Part shown: positions 25,692-43,400 of the stretch, one piece after another | How the letters are laid out: each line of letters opens with the position of its first letter | How positions within the stretch are numbered: the first letter of the stretch is position 1 | Assembly: GCA_035079385.1 (NCBI GenBank) | Contig: JAVHKY010000047.1 | Location: 1,612,001-1,676,000 of the forward strand | DNA length: 64,000 bases | From: Aspidiotus rigidus | Lineage: Eukaryota; Arthropoda; Insecta; Hemiptera; Diaspididae | Reading direction: 5' to 3' | The notes under the pieces: generated by a model | The model's database searches: none | Told to the model about the DNA's origin: nothing | Seen by the model: only the letters and a program-made list of their open reading frames with translations | Position numbers and translations under genes: made by a program

Positions 25692-25911
25692 TAAAAATAA
25701 AAAGTTGTATTTTACGGAGATGCAATAATTTATTTAAAGAACGGACCGGTTTTGTAGCCTAGCCACTGGCAGCTACATCATCAGCGATCACATCAATTAT
25801 GAGAAATGAACCTATGAGCTGGATTATGTACCTGCCAGTGGCTAGGCTACAAAACCGGTCCGTTCTTTAAATAAATTATTGCATCTCTGTAAATACAACT
25901 TTTTATTTTAT
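25692..25911. mobile_element. Inverted pair of ~80-bp repeats, possibly a Penelope-like terminal repeat with hammerhead-like core
   Basis: Arms 25692-25772 and 25832-25911 are almost perfect inverted copies around a ~59-bp loop. Each arm, read outward from the loop, contains CTGCCAGTGGCTAGGCTAC, then AAAACCGGTCCGTTC and TTTAAATAAATTATTGCATC. On the minus strand the loop supplies CTGATGA (25784-25778). It is followed by TGTAGC and its pairing partner GCTACA, then AAAAC where a hammerhead ribozyme would have GAAA. The plus-strand partner copy reads CTGGATTA, a decayed form. Hammerhead motifs in the terminal repeats of Penelope-like elements are known. The element name is inference. Confidence 0.5.
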
Positions 25912-28764
25912 TGTGTCATGAGTTGCAACGTCGAGAACGCACTCCACCTAAAAGAAGGAGAATCATTGAATCAAAGTTGTAGCTGTAGAGAATTTTCGGG
26001 AAAACATCAATTTTTTGTTTCAAATATTTTTTCTTCTTCTTCCAAATTATTCATGAGTTACCTCCACAAACAATAGAATGGAAAAGTGTTAGTAGGTACG
26101 AGTAGAAGGGAAATAAATCGAAGATACCGTACGCTAGGCCCTTGCTGAACAATGATCAATTGATCACCTGTTTTTAAATGATGCGCTGATGGGGCGCCGC
26201 CAATAATACTGGAAACTCGACTTGGAATTCTGTTTCTTGACAGTATTGAGGAATTTTTATCGATTGTTTAAAGCGAAAAGTTCTCGTCATCACAGCGTCG
26301 CAGTTGAGTTAATCAAATAATTGAGGTAGAAGTTGAAATATCGATCCACGCGTCAATTAAAAACTCAAAACTATCAACATGATTTTACTTTTCTCCATGC
26401 TTTTATCGGAATTCAAAATTTTGAAGTGACTCTTATTCTGAAGAAGAAGTATAAAAGAAAACAAATTTAGTTCTAGTCGTAATCAATCAATAGGTGGCAT
26501 GACTTATTGAATCTAACATTTTCGATACTTTATACATAACGCAATTGTTCATCTTCAAGTGATTCATTTTTCCCAATAAGAAATCATTTACTGCTGCTGA
26601 AAACACACATCAATATTTATTTTGAAAAACTGAAAGACAAATTCATTTGTATTAAAATCTTGTATCTCGCAAGCACGACATAAAAAAAAGAAAATATTTA
26701 ACATCGACTTATAAGGGTATTATTTCCTCGAATCTTTTGTATGTGGCTCACTGCTCGATATTCTCCTTCATTTTTTTATCGCTTCCTTGTAGGGAATATT
26801 TATTCATGAAAGTTGCACAAAACCCGCCAATTTAACAATTTTTTTGACCGTTAACGCTGAATAAAGCGACGCACGAATGCCTCCAACAGACCTGGAAATA
26901 TTCGATAAATTTAAACGTGATTAAACTTAAATACATCAATTTCAAAAGAAACAAACTTTTCACATAGCTTATCCCCAATCTGATAATAGGTCACATTTCT
27001 CAAGTTCCAAGTTTAGATAATTTATAAGAGAGAGAAAAAAAAAGTGTCTAATCTTTGTACCAAACAGAAAAATAAACGCGAACTAACCTGATAAGGATTT
27101 AACGTGTTTAAGCATTTAAAGAAAAAATATTTGCGAATAGTTTCAATTCCAGCTCAATTATTATTTCAAGTGGAGGAATATTTTTAGGCGCCGGTAATAT
27201 CTAATCGAGCGGATACGCGTTGGACTTGACAGTTGACACAAAAATATGAAAAGACAGATAATTTCGTTGTTCTACCTGAATTACGACTTGAATTGACTGT
27301 TTCTGAAAAAAAAAAGAAAAACAATTTTATCGACTACATACATGCATTACTGATTTTCTGAAGGGTTTAACTCAGCCAGTTTGCTGTTTGAATAGTGTAT
27401 TTTTCGTACGTCTACCTTCATTTCTTTACGGTCACAATCCCAAATTTCAATGAGATGATGTATGATGAACTGGGAGGCTTAGAACAATTCGAAAAAAGTA
27501 AATTTCCGTACACCGAATATTTGAGCTTGGACGAAACACCCGAAAAAATGTAGCGAAATCAATTAGTTTTGATTTTTGAATGCGGTAGAACAAGGGTAGA
27601 ACCTTCCATGGACCATGGAATTGGTTATTGGAGTTCTGTGGTTCTGGCTCAGTTCTGGCTTCTGTAAAAGAAATCTGAAAAGCTGACCAAGCGATAAGTT
27701 AACGATCTACAGAATAAGGTCTATTTAACGATTATAAGAGATATCTTCCTCCAAACTGTTGGCTTGTCGCTTGGCCGACTTCGACAGAATGATTATAATA
27801 TGGAAAGTGGCGCTCCCAGTGTCCCGTCCTTTCTCGTATGGAAATGTATCCTCGATCTAGATAAAAGAACTTCTTCGTTCGAATTTGGTATGCTGTTCAG
27901 ACCTGTCGGAACAACACGTTAACCTGTTATCCGAATCGTTGATGATTATCATCACTCGAAAGCCTTGCGCAAAATTAGTTACCGGCTTATTGATGTTACA
28001 CGAACCCCAAGTCACGCTCAATGTGACATTGAATTAATATCATGCGTGAAAGTACTCTTGAATGAGCGTAGAAAGCTGATTGTAAACTGCTGTTGCTATT
28101 CATTTTCAAAGGAAGACGTAGAAAGACTTGGAAGTCTTTGATTTGTTCATTTCGGTTTCTGGAAGCCACATTGAAATCTTCATTGGAAGTTGCATACTAG
28201 CCATCTCCTGCGGTAATTTTAGTCGAACTTTCATCAACCGAATACGTAAGTATTGAAATCGTTCTACTGTAACATGCAAAATCTTTCATTTGTCATTTCG
28301 TTCTTAGAACTGACCCAGAAAAGATCTTGCAAATTATTTCATTTATTCACTAACGTTCTGTTCCGACATCGTGACCTAGGAATAACCAATGAACTTGATG
28401 AATCGTTATACCTATTATTTCATTTACATTGTATTGTTTCATCTTAAACCCGGCGTAAATCTTGGTAATCACACGCTTGTTTGTAAACTGTGTATTTGGC
28501 AATCGTTCAATAACGTTATTTTGAACAGATTTTTTAACCTCAGTATGTCCCTCATAAATGATTATTCTTACAAATGCCCATTCATATTTTCCGGATGTCC
28601 ATCCTGTTTGGGATATCAAACCCCACAAAAATCCTCGCAACACCTGTGAGAAAATTTGCAACTCAATCTTTCCGAGAACATCTTGAGGTGCTTGTAAAAT
28701 GTTGCTCCCTAGATCTACGTGATTCGAAAGAAGTAATGTAGCCTCAATTTCTCTTTTGTAGATA

Positions 28765-31499
28765 ATGGCGAAAAAGGCAACAGACAGCAGTACCTCTCAA
28801 CTGGATCATATGTGCTCTCTTGGTATCGAGGGAGCAACCTCGGCTATTAGACTGACTGGTATTATCTGTACCATCGGTAAGAATTCGACTAGTTCATTTT
28901 AGATCGATGTAGCCTACTTCGTGTTATAAATACCGTGTTGAATATGACAGGTCCATCTACCATCCCACACTTGGTCGATATGATGGACGTTGGAATGAAT
29001 ATCGCCCGCCTAAATTTTTCACACGGTACCTACGATTACTATACTAGGGTAATCCAAGAACTACGAGATGCCGAAGCAAAATACAGCAAACAAACGGGCA
29101 TCCCTTATTCTTTGGGTATTGCTCTCGATACCAAAGGACCCGAAATCAGAACTGGTCTCCTTGAGGGGGTATGTAGAAAACTATCATGTTCTCTCGTCTT
29201 TAAAAAATGACATTATCAATTCATACTGATTTTAAGGGAGCCACAGCCGAAGTGGAACTGAAAAAGGGTTCCAAAATTACATTAACCACTCAGAAAGACT
29301 TTTACGAAAAAGGTACTGCCAATAAAGTGTACGTGGATTACGAAAACATCGTTAATGTAATGAAGAAAGGAGGCCGTATTTTTGTCGATGACGGTTTAAT
29401 GTCTCTACTTGTCGATGATATTGGTAAGAAAAATGATTTGACTATTAGAAATTACACTGTCCAATACCACTAACGCTTTGAGATGATTGGCGAGCGATTG
29501 TACTGAACTTTTTTTCTGCTGCCACGTAAGTTTTCATACTACTAGTTTCCGAAAGTCGTAGCTCGTACGTGCATGACAAACAATTTGGAAAGGACAGCGT
29601 TTTTGTGAAATGATAGTCTTTCTTCACGTAGGAGAATCAAGTTCGCGGCAGAAAAACACCTGACCCCAAACTACGAGAAAAGTAATCGAATCATTCTGAT
29701 GTTTCGAAATTTTGAGTAGTTGTCCATTCTATTCAATCTATATTTCCGTAATACTTATTGTAGCTGTTCAAACGTATTATCTGTGCGACGTAGGATTTTA
29801 AAGAGGTAAATTTGTGCACTCTCGTTTCAATACGAATTGACGTGGTAGCAGGGAACGACAAATGGTATCATTTTTAACGTCATGTATGACATCATTATTG
29901 AAATATTTCTGTCGCCGAAGAAGATTATTCTGTCTGACTATCATTAAACTCACTTGTATTGAGTGTTACATAAGTTCGCACTTTGTAAATGATAGCCTCA
30001 TTAGAGCCGAATTTATATTAACCCTTAAATGCACCTAAATCCGCTCGATGTAGCATTTTGAAAGGCTTTGTCGATACAATCCGTATTGTTTTCAAAACGC
30101 AGGTAATTTCTGGTGATCATTCAGCAATTTTCAAATTGTCTTTTACAGGTAAAGATTACATCGAGTGTACGGTCGAGAATGGCGGTATGTTAGGAAGTCG
30201 CAAAGGTGTTAATTTACCAGGCACACCGGTCGATTTACCCGCTGTTTCTGAGAAGGACAAGAACGATCTGCAATTTGGCGTAGAACAAGGCGTTGACATG
30301 GTATTCGCTTCCTTCATTCGTGAAGCGAACGCCGTTCACGAAATTCGTCAAATTTTAGGTAAAGTCGACTCTTACATTCTCTATACTATTGATATTATTT
30401 TTCATATTTATCGGTTGTATGTGTGCAGGCGAAAAAGGCAAAAAAATTAAAATCATTCCGAAAATTGAGAATCACCAAGGTTTTGAAAATATAGACGAGA
30501 TCATCGATGCGTCTGACGGTATTATGGTCGCTCGAGGTGACTTTGGTATTGAAATTCCGCCGGAAAGAGTATTTCTAGCTCAAAAAGCTATTATTGCGAA
30601 ATGTAACAAGGTATGTATCAGCGCTGCTTGAAACAACGGAAGGGAATTTCATTTCTTTAATTTCCATGATTTATTCACAGGTTGGCAAGCCAGTCATATG
30701 CGCCACTCAAATGTTGGAATCGATGACAAAGAAGCCTCGTGCAACGCGAGCCGAGTCCTCTGACGTAGCTAACGCCGTGCTCGATGGTGCCGATTGTGTT
30801 ATGTTATCTGGCGAGACAGCGAAAGGTGAATATCCAGTCGTTTGCGTTGAGACGATGGCTAATATCTGTCGAGAAGCAGAGTCGGCTATTTGGCGGGAGC
30901 AATTGTTCTTCGATCTAATTAACAAGGTAAGCTAATGTCGAGAAAACCCGTCAATTTTTCTGTCGTGGAGTATAGTAATAACTTAATTCGTGTGTTCAGG
31001 TTGTACCTCCTATTGACGCAACTCACGCTGTTGGGATCGCAGCTGTTGAAGCGGCTAACAAGTGTCTAGCATCCGCCATTATTGTCATAACAACTTCTGG
31101 TAGATCGGCGCAGTTGGTGTCTAAGTACCGCCCCAGGTGTCCTGTTATCGCTATTACTCGAAATGGTCAGGTTGCCAGACAAAGTCACCTTTACAGAGGA
31201 GTTTCACCTCTCTTCTTCGCTGGTGAGTGTTCGCAATTTACTATTCGCCAAATCTCTGTCATATTTTGAAATTGCATTTTGTCATTTCTGTGATTTATTC
31301 TGTTAATCTAGCACCGGCTGGATCAGATTGGCTTAAAGATGTAGATTGTCGCGTGCAATATGGAATTAAATTCGGTCAGTGTCGTGGTTTTATAAAAGAA
31401 AAGGATCCGGTTGTGGTAGTGACGGGGTGGCGTCAAGGATCTGGATTCACGAACACGATGCGTGTTGTGTACGTAGGCGATTCTTATCAGTTAAGTTAG
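28765..31499 (+). CDS. PyK: Pyruvate kinase
   Basis: Eight phase-consistent coding exons: 28765-28876, 28951-29168, 29237-29423, 30149-30358, 30429-30610, 30681-30926, 31000-31222, 31312-31499 (521 aa, about normal for animal enzymes). It converts phosphoenolpyruvate and ADP to pyruvate and ATP in the cytosol, the last step of glycolysis. Visible landmarks: [11 protein letters not shown] (K+/phosphate site), [12 protein letters not shown] domain, [16 protein letters not shown] with the catalytic Lys, [15 protein letters not shown] (Mg2+ site; usually GDLG, here Leu to Phe), [21 protein letters not shown] and the C-terminal [14 protein letters not shown], which forms the FBP-site loop. The loop after CTIGP is about two residues shorter than in the human enzyme as I remember it. 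The start ATG is 3 bases into an exon whose acceptor is at 28761, so a 5' leader exon is expected upstream. Confidence 0.96.
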
Positions 31500-34400
31500 A
31501 TTGATAAGGGATTTTTCACTTATACGTTTCGAATTCGATTGTTTTTCGAAGTTTTCAATTATTATTTAATCTTAAGTACGTTATTTATCGTATACAGTAT
31601 ATTTATAACTTTTTTAAAAAAAATTATTGGCTTCTAAAGCATTATACCAATTGAGTAGTACCTTAAACGATGAAAAACCGTACAGTATTTGAGAGACTAC
31701 TCGTACAACTTTGAATACCATTTTTTTTTTCCCCTGCAAAAGGTTTTGAATTGGCTGTTTTTCGTAGTAGTTTTAGTAGTAGTATAGTAGTGTTGTAGGG
31801 CTAACGTCGAGCGGATCGTATAACATTCGCCGTTGGTATTGATAATGTGGGTCACGTTGAATGAGAATGCTTACTTTACATATCCTAACTACCTCAGCAG
31901 TCGTAGTTATCAGTTTTTTTCATCTTATTTGTATCGTCTCTAAGATGCATGTTTAATGTTGGTATTAATTACTTTACACGTGGGTTACTAACTTCATATT
32001 TTGTATCGAAATAACGGAAAGAAATAGCCTACGTTTGATTGCTGCCGAAAATTACGGCGCTCAAGTTTGTAGTACTATATTTATATCGATTATTGGTGAG
32101 CAGTCATGCGAGAATTGCATATGCATGTATGCCCAATCTTGTGATGGAACACGTACCCTAATTATAGTTGCATGATTTATTCTGAAAAGGATTCTTGAGA
32201 AGATAGAAATCGTACTTGTAATTGAAGTTGTGATATTCAACATACATTCCAAGTATGATGCTGAATCTATAGAGACAACGGAAAACCAACGTATGAATTC
32301 CGTATTATCTTAAATTTTGTAGGTACTCGTACTTATGAGTATTTAATTCTGCACGGATTCTTTCATTATTCGGTATTAAAGCAGTGAAAATACATTTAGC
32401 CTAGCTATTGATAATTTTACTGTTTATGGAATTTTACATTTCATTGTTTCTCGAAGATTATTTTTATTGTATCGTACTTGAGTTCCTTGTTAAAATAGGT
32501 GTTGCATGTATCGAACTTGTTGAATTAATAAAGAACAAAATAAATGATTTGCTTTCGTACGCGTATTCGGTTCTGTTTTGACCATTTTTGGGAAATTATG
32601 CTTGAGGAAACATTTTTTAATATGTAACATCATAGGCCTATAACTGGGAAAAGGTGGTATAAGTATTATTAACGGGGTGATTTGTGATGCGAAGAATCTA
32701 ATTCGGTGGACTACAACAGCAAAAAATTGTCGTTTTGTTTCAGTATGGCCGATGAAATCATCGCGTAAGTGATTAGACATAAGCCATTGAATACGAACCA
32801 CTCGAAATTTCAATTCCTGCTCGTCATACATATTTTGAAAGAAATTCATCGTTCTACCTTTCAGGATAGAAATTTCAGATCAGAATGATAATATAATTTG
32901 CATTAACGTTGTGCCATCATGCTATTTTATAGAATGAAGAAAAGTGTAATGAATCATTTTATATTGTGATGAAATAAATTTGATTATTTTTCATCATCAG
33001 CATAGGTATATTGTGGATAGAGTATTCTGTTTGTATTTCCTACGAAAAATAAAGGGGAGTGATGAGCTTTAGTTTTGAAAACTTTTTATTGCAATTTATG
33101 CTGCTGAATGTTTTTTTATTCGTTGAACTCGAGTCAGTGAGGCAAGGGGGGCACGATCATTTAAGGAGATTCTGCCCTCAACTGGTAGAACTGTTGTTTC
33201 TCCACCAGTAACAAAATTCTTCTTGTTTAATTCACAACTTTTTATTGGACATGTATATGTCTTCAGGCTGAGGATATGTCGGAAATCTGAGTAATGTGAC
33301 GCGCCTTGGGTTTTTTAACGGAAGTTAACGAGGGGTGGTAGGGAACCTGTTTTATGAGGCACTTGGGATCTGAAAAATTTAAGACGTCACAAGACTGACC
33401 TATTATATCATCAAATAGTGACGTCACAGGCCCGGACTTTGAAGCTATATATAATAAAAGGCGAACGTGAAAAAACTCATCTATGACGTCATAAGGCTGA
33501 CCTATGGGTGGATACTTGCAAATGAAGGTCGAACTGATTTTTTTTCTTTCAATAATAATAACCAAGAAATAATCGCTTTCAAACTATAATGAGAAAATCT
33601 TTAGCACGATGAACTATCTCTGATCCCCTCATTTCTACAACACTATCTAATTCATATTCATCCTCATTTTCACCGATTTGCCCACTCCGAGCCCACAACC
33701 CTAAGTGTGGTTGCAAAGCTCATTAAATTAATGGCAAAAAAAAAGAAAAAAAAATGCTATTGAGCAGCTTCCAAGAGGTTTTGGATTTACAAATCTGTTT
33801 TCATAGTTCCTCAATTTTTTCAAATTCGATGAAAATGAATCAAATAAAGAGTCGTTTTTTCAAATATTCTGTAATAATTACTGGCGATTTTACTGATGAT
33901 TGCGATTTTTGAACAGTAAATGTGATAATATTCGCCTTTCTTCATTCAGTATCCACTAGAGATTCATGAGAAGTTTGCTTTCGTAACGAATATTTAAAAA
34001 AAAAAGAAATGAAGATAAGACCAGATGATACTCGGTCGAATAGAATATTTTTCGAGGCTTGAGTCAACTAGTACTCAAACAGCTTCGTAATAATGATCAT
34101 TAAAAAGAGTAAGAAAAATTATTGTATTCCCTAATTATATAATACACAATTTCGAATCATTATAACATTACGAACTATTGATGATATAAAAATAAATTAG
34201 AAACTTTATACGTAAAATATACTTGCAAAGGACGTGTCCAAGAACAAGCTACCCGTTTCCTTTCTCTTCTGTTTTCTAACGTGTTTTCTAATCCAAATTT
34301 CTTCTGCTAGTTATTTACTATGCGAGTTTTAGCTGACAATGAAGTTTCGGATGGACATACTAGAGCTCCTAATCACAATAAAACGTGTACAGAATATCTA

Positions 34401-35544
34401 AACAATAGGTTCGGAAATCGTTTGAGTAACAAACGACAGAAAAATTCTGTCGAAACTATTCCTTAGCGTTAGACGACTAGAATAATATGTACATATTACT
34501 TGTCTTTTCATGTTTTCAAATTCAGTTTTTTTTCCAAAGATTATACATCATTTCATCAATCATTGAAAAACGATACGTCGATATAACATTTCACAATGAA
34601 TAATTTTTTCACATTTTCCGAAATTATTGAAAAAAACTAATCTAATATACTAGCTCGCGAAAGGGGAAAAATAACTTTCTACATACAATAATCACAAATC
34701 TAGAGAGACGATACCTATCCATCCAAATCAGATCTTACAAGGGAATAAAACGCCTTCAGAACTTAATGAGTACAGTAGCGTTGAAGGCATGAGGATCTGG
34801 GGTTAAATTTTGTAAAGCTGAAAACATAATTTTAATGAAAAACAATAGATAATAAGGATAACGATAACGTTTAGAAAATTACTTCAGAAAATGACGCAAT
34901 ATATCATGAAAATGTTACAAGATACTCAATCGTATAGAAAATAAATGCCATTTTATATTTTGATCTGGTTTTTGAATGCGATTTTTCTATCATCGTAGTG
35001 AAGAAAACCCGTTCTTATTTGCATAGAATTGGGTCCGCAAAAGTAAAGAATATTGTCTCTTATCTTCGTTTTTACCGAGTATAATTGCAGTAGTTTTTTT
35101 TTGTTTCTTTTTTCAAGATAGTGAAAAACACGTTCCAAAAAAAAATCGGATCAGGTATTTTTTTCTTGAACAATAATAAACTTTTCTACCGAATAAGTTT
35201 AGAGGTTTCGTCACTCGGCTATAAAACTTTCTTGCAAAATATTTACGATCTGAGAAAATGGTAGTCAAAAATCGAAATTGGAATAAGGAAAATTTAAACT
35301 TCGAAAATATCTTCATGATGATTATTGAACAGTTAATTTTTTGGTGCATTCGATAACACGAGAACAAGTCAATGGGTATTACAATTTCAGCTTATTATGA
35401 AACGTGCAACGTACAATTTTAATTTTATGAATCGTATGTATTTGTATAATGGGAATTTCCGGAAAAAAGAAAACACGTGGTGGGGAAATCGAAAAACAAG
35501 GAAATCGTAGCTAGTACATTAAACGAGTACAACAAGACATCATT
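31500..35544. other. Convergent 3' flanks of pyruvate kinase and SRPK
   Basis: No coding exon was recognised. AATAAA at 32527-32532 (and AAATAAAT just after) and at 32973-32978 are candidate poly(A) signals for pyruvate kinase on the + strand. The right part, from about 34100, is AT-rich and probably the 3' untranslated region of the kinase gene on the - strand. A cluster of CRE-like sites is listed separately. Confidence 0.5.
33383..33491. promoter_or_regulatory. Three CRE-like GACGTCA sites, partly in a direct repeat
   Basis: GACGTCAC occurs at 33383-33390, and the perfect CRE palindrome TGACGTCA at 33419-33426 and 33484-33491. The first and third sites are each followed by a related word (AAGACTGACCTAT, AAGGCTGACCTAT), so they belong to a ~101-bp direct repeat. 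The stretch lies between the 3' ends of two genes, far from either start, so a repeat origin is as likely as regulation. Confidence 0.4.
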
Positions 35545-40472
<4,928 letters not shown>

Positions 40473-43400
40473 ATGACAAAACGTTCGTTATCTTTGATTG
40501 AACAGAAAAAATTGCAATGGTCCAGAGAAAGAGGTACGATATTCTTCCTAAGATAATTATTCGGATAATAAGCATAATGATGCACAATAATATTATTATT
40601 GTGAAATTTTTTTGTTTTCTCCCCTCAACTTTAGAAGAGATGACTAAATTTTACGGGTTATGGAGTCCAACAAACAATGCCACATGTGACAAGAAAAAGG
40701 CTAGCAGCAGGTACAAGTACCCAGTTTATATGATTACTTACCTAGTACTTTAAACAATTTCAACTCAAATTTTGAATCGTGAAAACTAAAAGTATAGGCT
40801 GTTCTAAAAATATGATTGGTCTAACAGCTGTTCATTAGAAGTCATAGGCCGAGAAGAAGAGTATGACTCAACGGATTATTTCAGCGATAACAAATTCTTT
40901 CCTCCTATACAGAAGTCCATCTTCAATGAAGTAAAAATTATTTCAAACTTACCCATTCAATAATTTCTAATTATACATCATGCTAATAACTCAACAATAA
41001 TAAAGAATAAAATAACAATAATATTAAAATAAAATTAATAATAATAGAATAAAAATAATGTCAGTGAGCAAATTTCTCGACGTTTTTAAATAATGATATA
41101 ATCGATTTCAACTCTTGTTTGCGATAGTATATTAGAAACGATACAAAAAATACCGAGTGTAATACATCCGGTTATGTTAGCGAATCTGACTACAAAGATC
41201 AGCTCAACTCGCCACACGAGACCCAGAAGCAATGGAGAAGTCAGTCAAGCCTGTAAGTACGGATGAGAACGAGTTCATCAATTAGACAACGAAAAGTATA
41301 CGTCAAGTAGTTGGTAAGCTAATTTGACTATTCTTCTAGAATAACTTTCGCGCTTTATTTTGATAGGTGCTCGGAAAGATTTAATGCAATTACAAATAAC
41401 AGTTTTGAAGATGATGCGAACATCAGCCGACCAAAATGGGGCGATCGAGGAATAGGTATTGGTTACTTATGGGAACCAACCTCAGATTTTCAAGCTCGTC
41501 TTCCTGAAATTAATAATAATCGACCTGGAACGCCTCACTGGTTGCAGAAAACTCTATCAAATAAGTATGTTCAGAGTCGTATATCAGATTAGGTACCCAA
41601 TGAAATAAGATTTCCTGAAATGAAAAAAAGGGACTGAAAATCGTAATTTGAGAAAAAAATATTTTCGAAATTTCTATCATATTTTAACCGTACATGACCA
41701 TGATGCTGAATTAACATTCGAAAAGTATCTTCTGAATGCTTTTCCCTGGAAAGTGGAACTTGCTTATATTTGTCCACCGAATTAATAAAATTTATTCATA
41801 GCGTTATAAAAAAGAAAAAAAAAAAATATATATATGAAATAGGTGCCATATGATGGGACATTACAAAGGCTTCAACTTCATTTTTTTTTTTTTAAATAAT
41901 TGTACTTTATTGCCTGACGGCTGTGTACATGGTACTTATGATTTATAATACATTGGTTAGGTTGCACGCTACAATGAAATTTCTAATTTTAACAATATTT
42001 TCTATTTTATATATATCTGAGGGTTGTACTCCTGTGAGATGGCGGCCTCTGAAAACTCGATTTATTTCAAAAAATAATTTTTATTGCGTTTTCTTTGCAA
42101 GAGCCAACGTTAAACTGCTTACCAAATTATTAATGAAAACTTACGCGACCTGGTAGGCAACCGCTTTTCAGGGAAAAGCCTAATCGTCAATGATAGAAGA
42201 AATATCCCTAAAATAATTTGGAGATCTTTTTTTTTTTTTTGGCCCGTTGAGAGTTTTATTGATAATTAATAGCTTTTTGATTCACCAAAACTGATTTTTT
42301 TTCATCTTTCGGTAAAATTATCATCCTCTTCCTCATTTGACAAACATACCACGTTTTGTGCTATTATAGAATATTATATGTTGGATTTTCAAAGGAATTA
42401 TTTGAGAGGTCAAAGTGTACCAATAGAACCAAATGAAGTTCATGAAAGAGAGAAGAAACGATTGAAGGCCGTAGAATTGCAGGAAGCAATTCGTCAACAA
42501 CTCTTGGAAAGAGAAAAAAAACGTATCTTTGAGCGAGATCGACAATTGGAGGAAGAAAGAAAATTAGAGCAGAGAATCAAAGAGCATCAACAAATAGAAA
42601 AAAACAGGATGGACGAAGAGATCAAGAAACAGAAAGAAAAGGAAGTTTGTATTAATTATCTTTTTTCTTACTAAATTAATTTTCTTAATAATCATTATTT
42701 GTATCGTCGAGATGAAAAATAATGAAAAATAACATTTTCATGTGACAAATTTGCAACCCTGTATAGGCTATCTCAAAATTATAAATGCCATTTTACCTAG
42801 TTAAAATTTGTATCATTGTGAAGTGGAGTTAATTCTGGAGTACATCAAACCATCATTTTTATAAAATCAAAATATAAATGTTTTTATCTTTTCTTAAATG
42901 ATGTGAAAGGATGCTCAAAGCTGTAAAGGACCTGTCGAAAAACTTTCGACAATGTAATTATACAAAAAGTTTTAGTACAATTTGGTGCCCACCCCCTTCA
43001 AACTTGTTTATTAATTTTCTAAAATAAATAAAAATATGTTAGTTTTTTTTTATAATAGTATATTATGCATTATGAGACTTGTAACAGTGAGACCATTCAA
43101 CACTTCGTAAATAATTTGACACGTACATCGTGACTGCAACCGTCAGCTCACTTTGTGGTACCGTGACACATACCTACACTATTTTATGCCATGAACGTTT
43201 GTGGTTCATTGATACAGTTTCATCAAACGCCATTTTCTATTTATTTTCTCTCCCTGTTGGTTTTTTTCTCCCACTTTTCGCGAATTCCATCGTTTGATAA
43301 AAACGCCACTTTTTCCTCAGAGAATTGTCTTATACAATGGGTTATTTCTACAGTACGTATGGTATAAGAACTATTATTCATCGGTAGGCTACTTGTAAAC

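Larger units (their letters stand above)
24021..28764. other. Intergenic interval with snap-back repeats
   Basis: This lies between the start of the crotonase-domain gene (-) and that of pyruvate kinase (+), so it should hold both promoters and 5' untranslated exons. A donor-like ACGTAAGT at 28243-28250 could end a pyruvate kinase leader exon that joins the acceptor at 28761. Three inverted repeats are listed separately. From 25912 to 28200 I see nothing else I can support. The open frame at 24398-24808 (-) has no recognisable domain. Confidence 0.45.
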
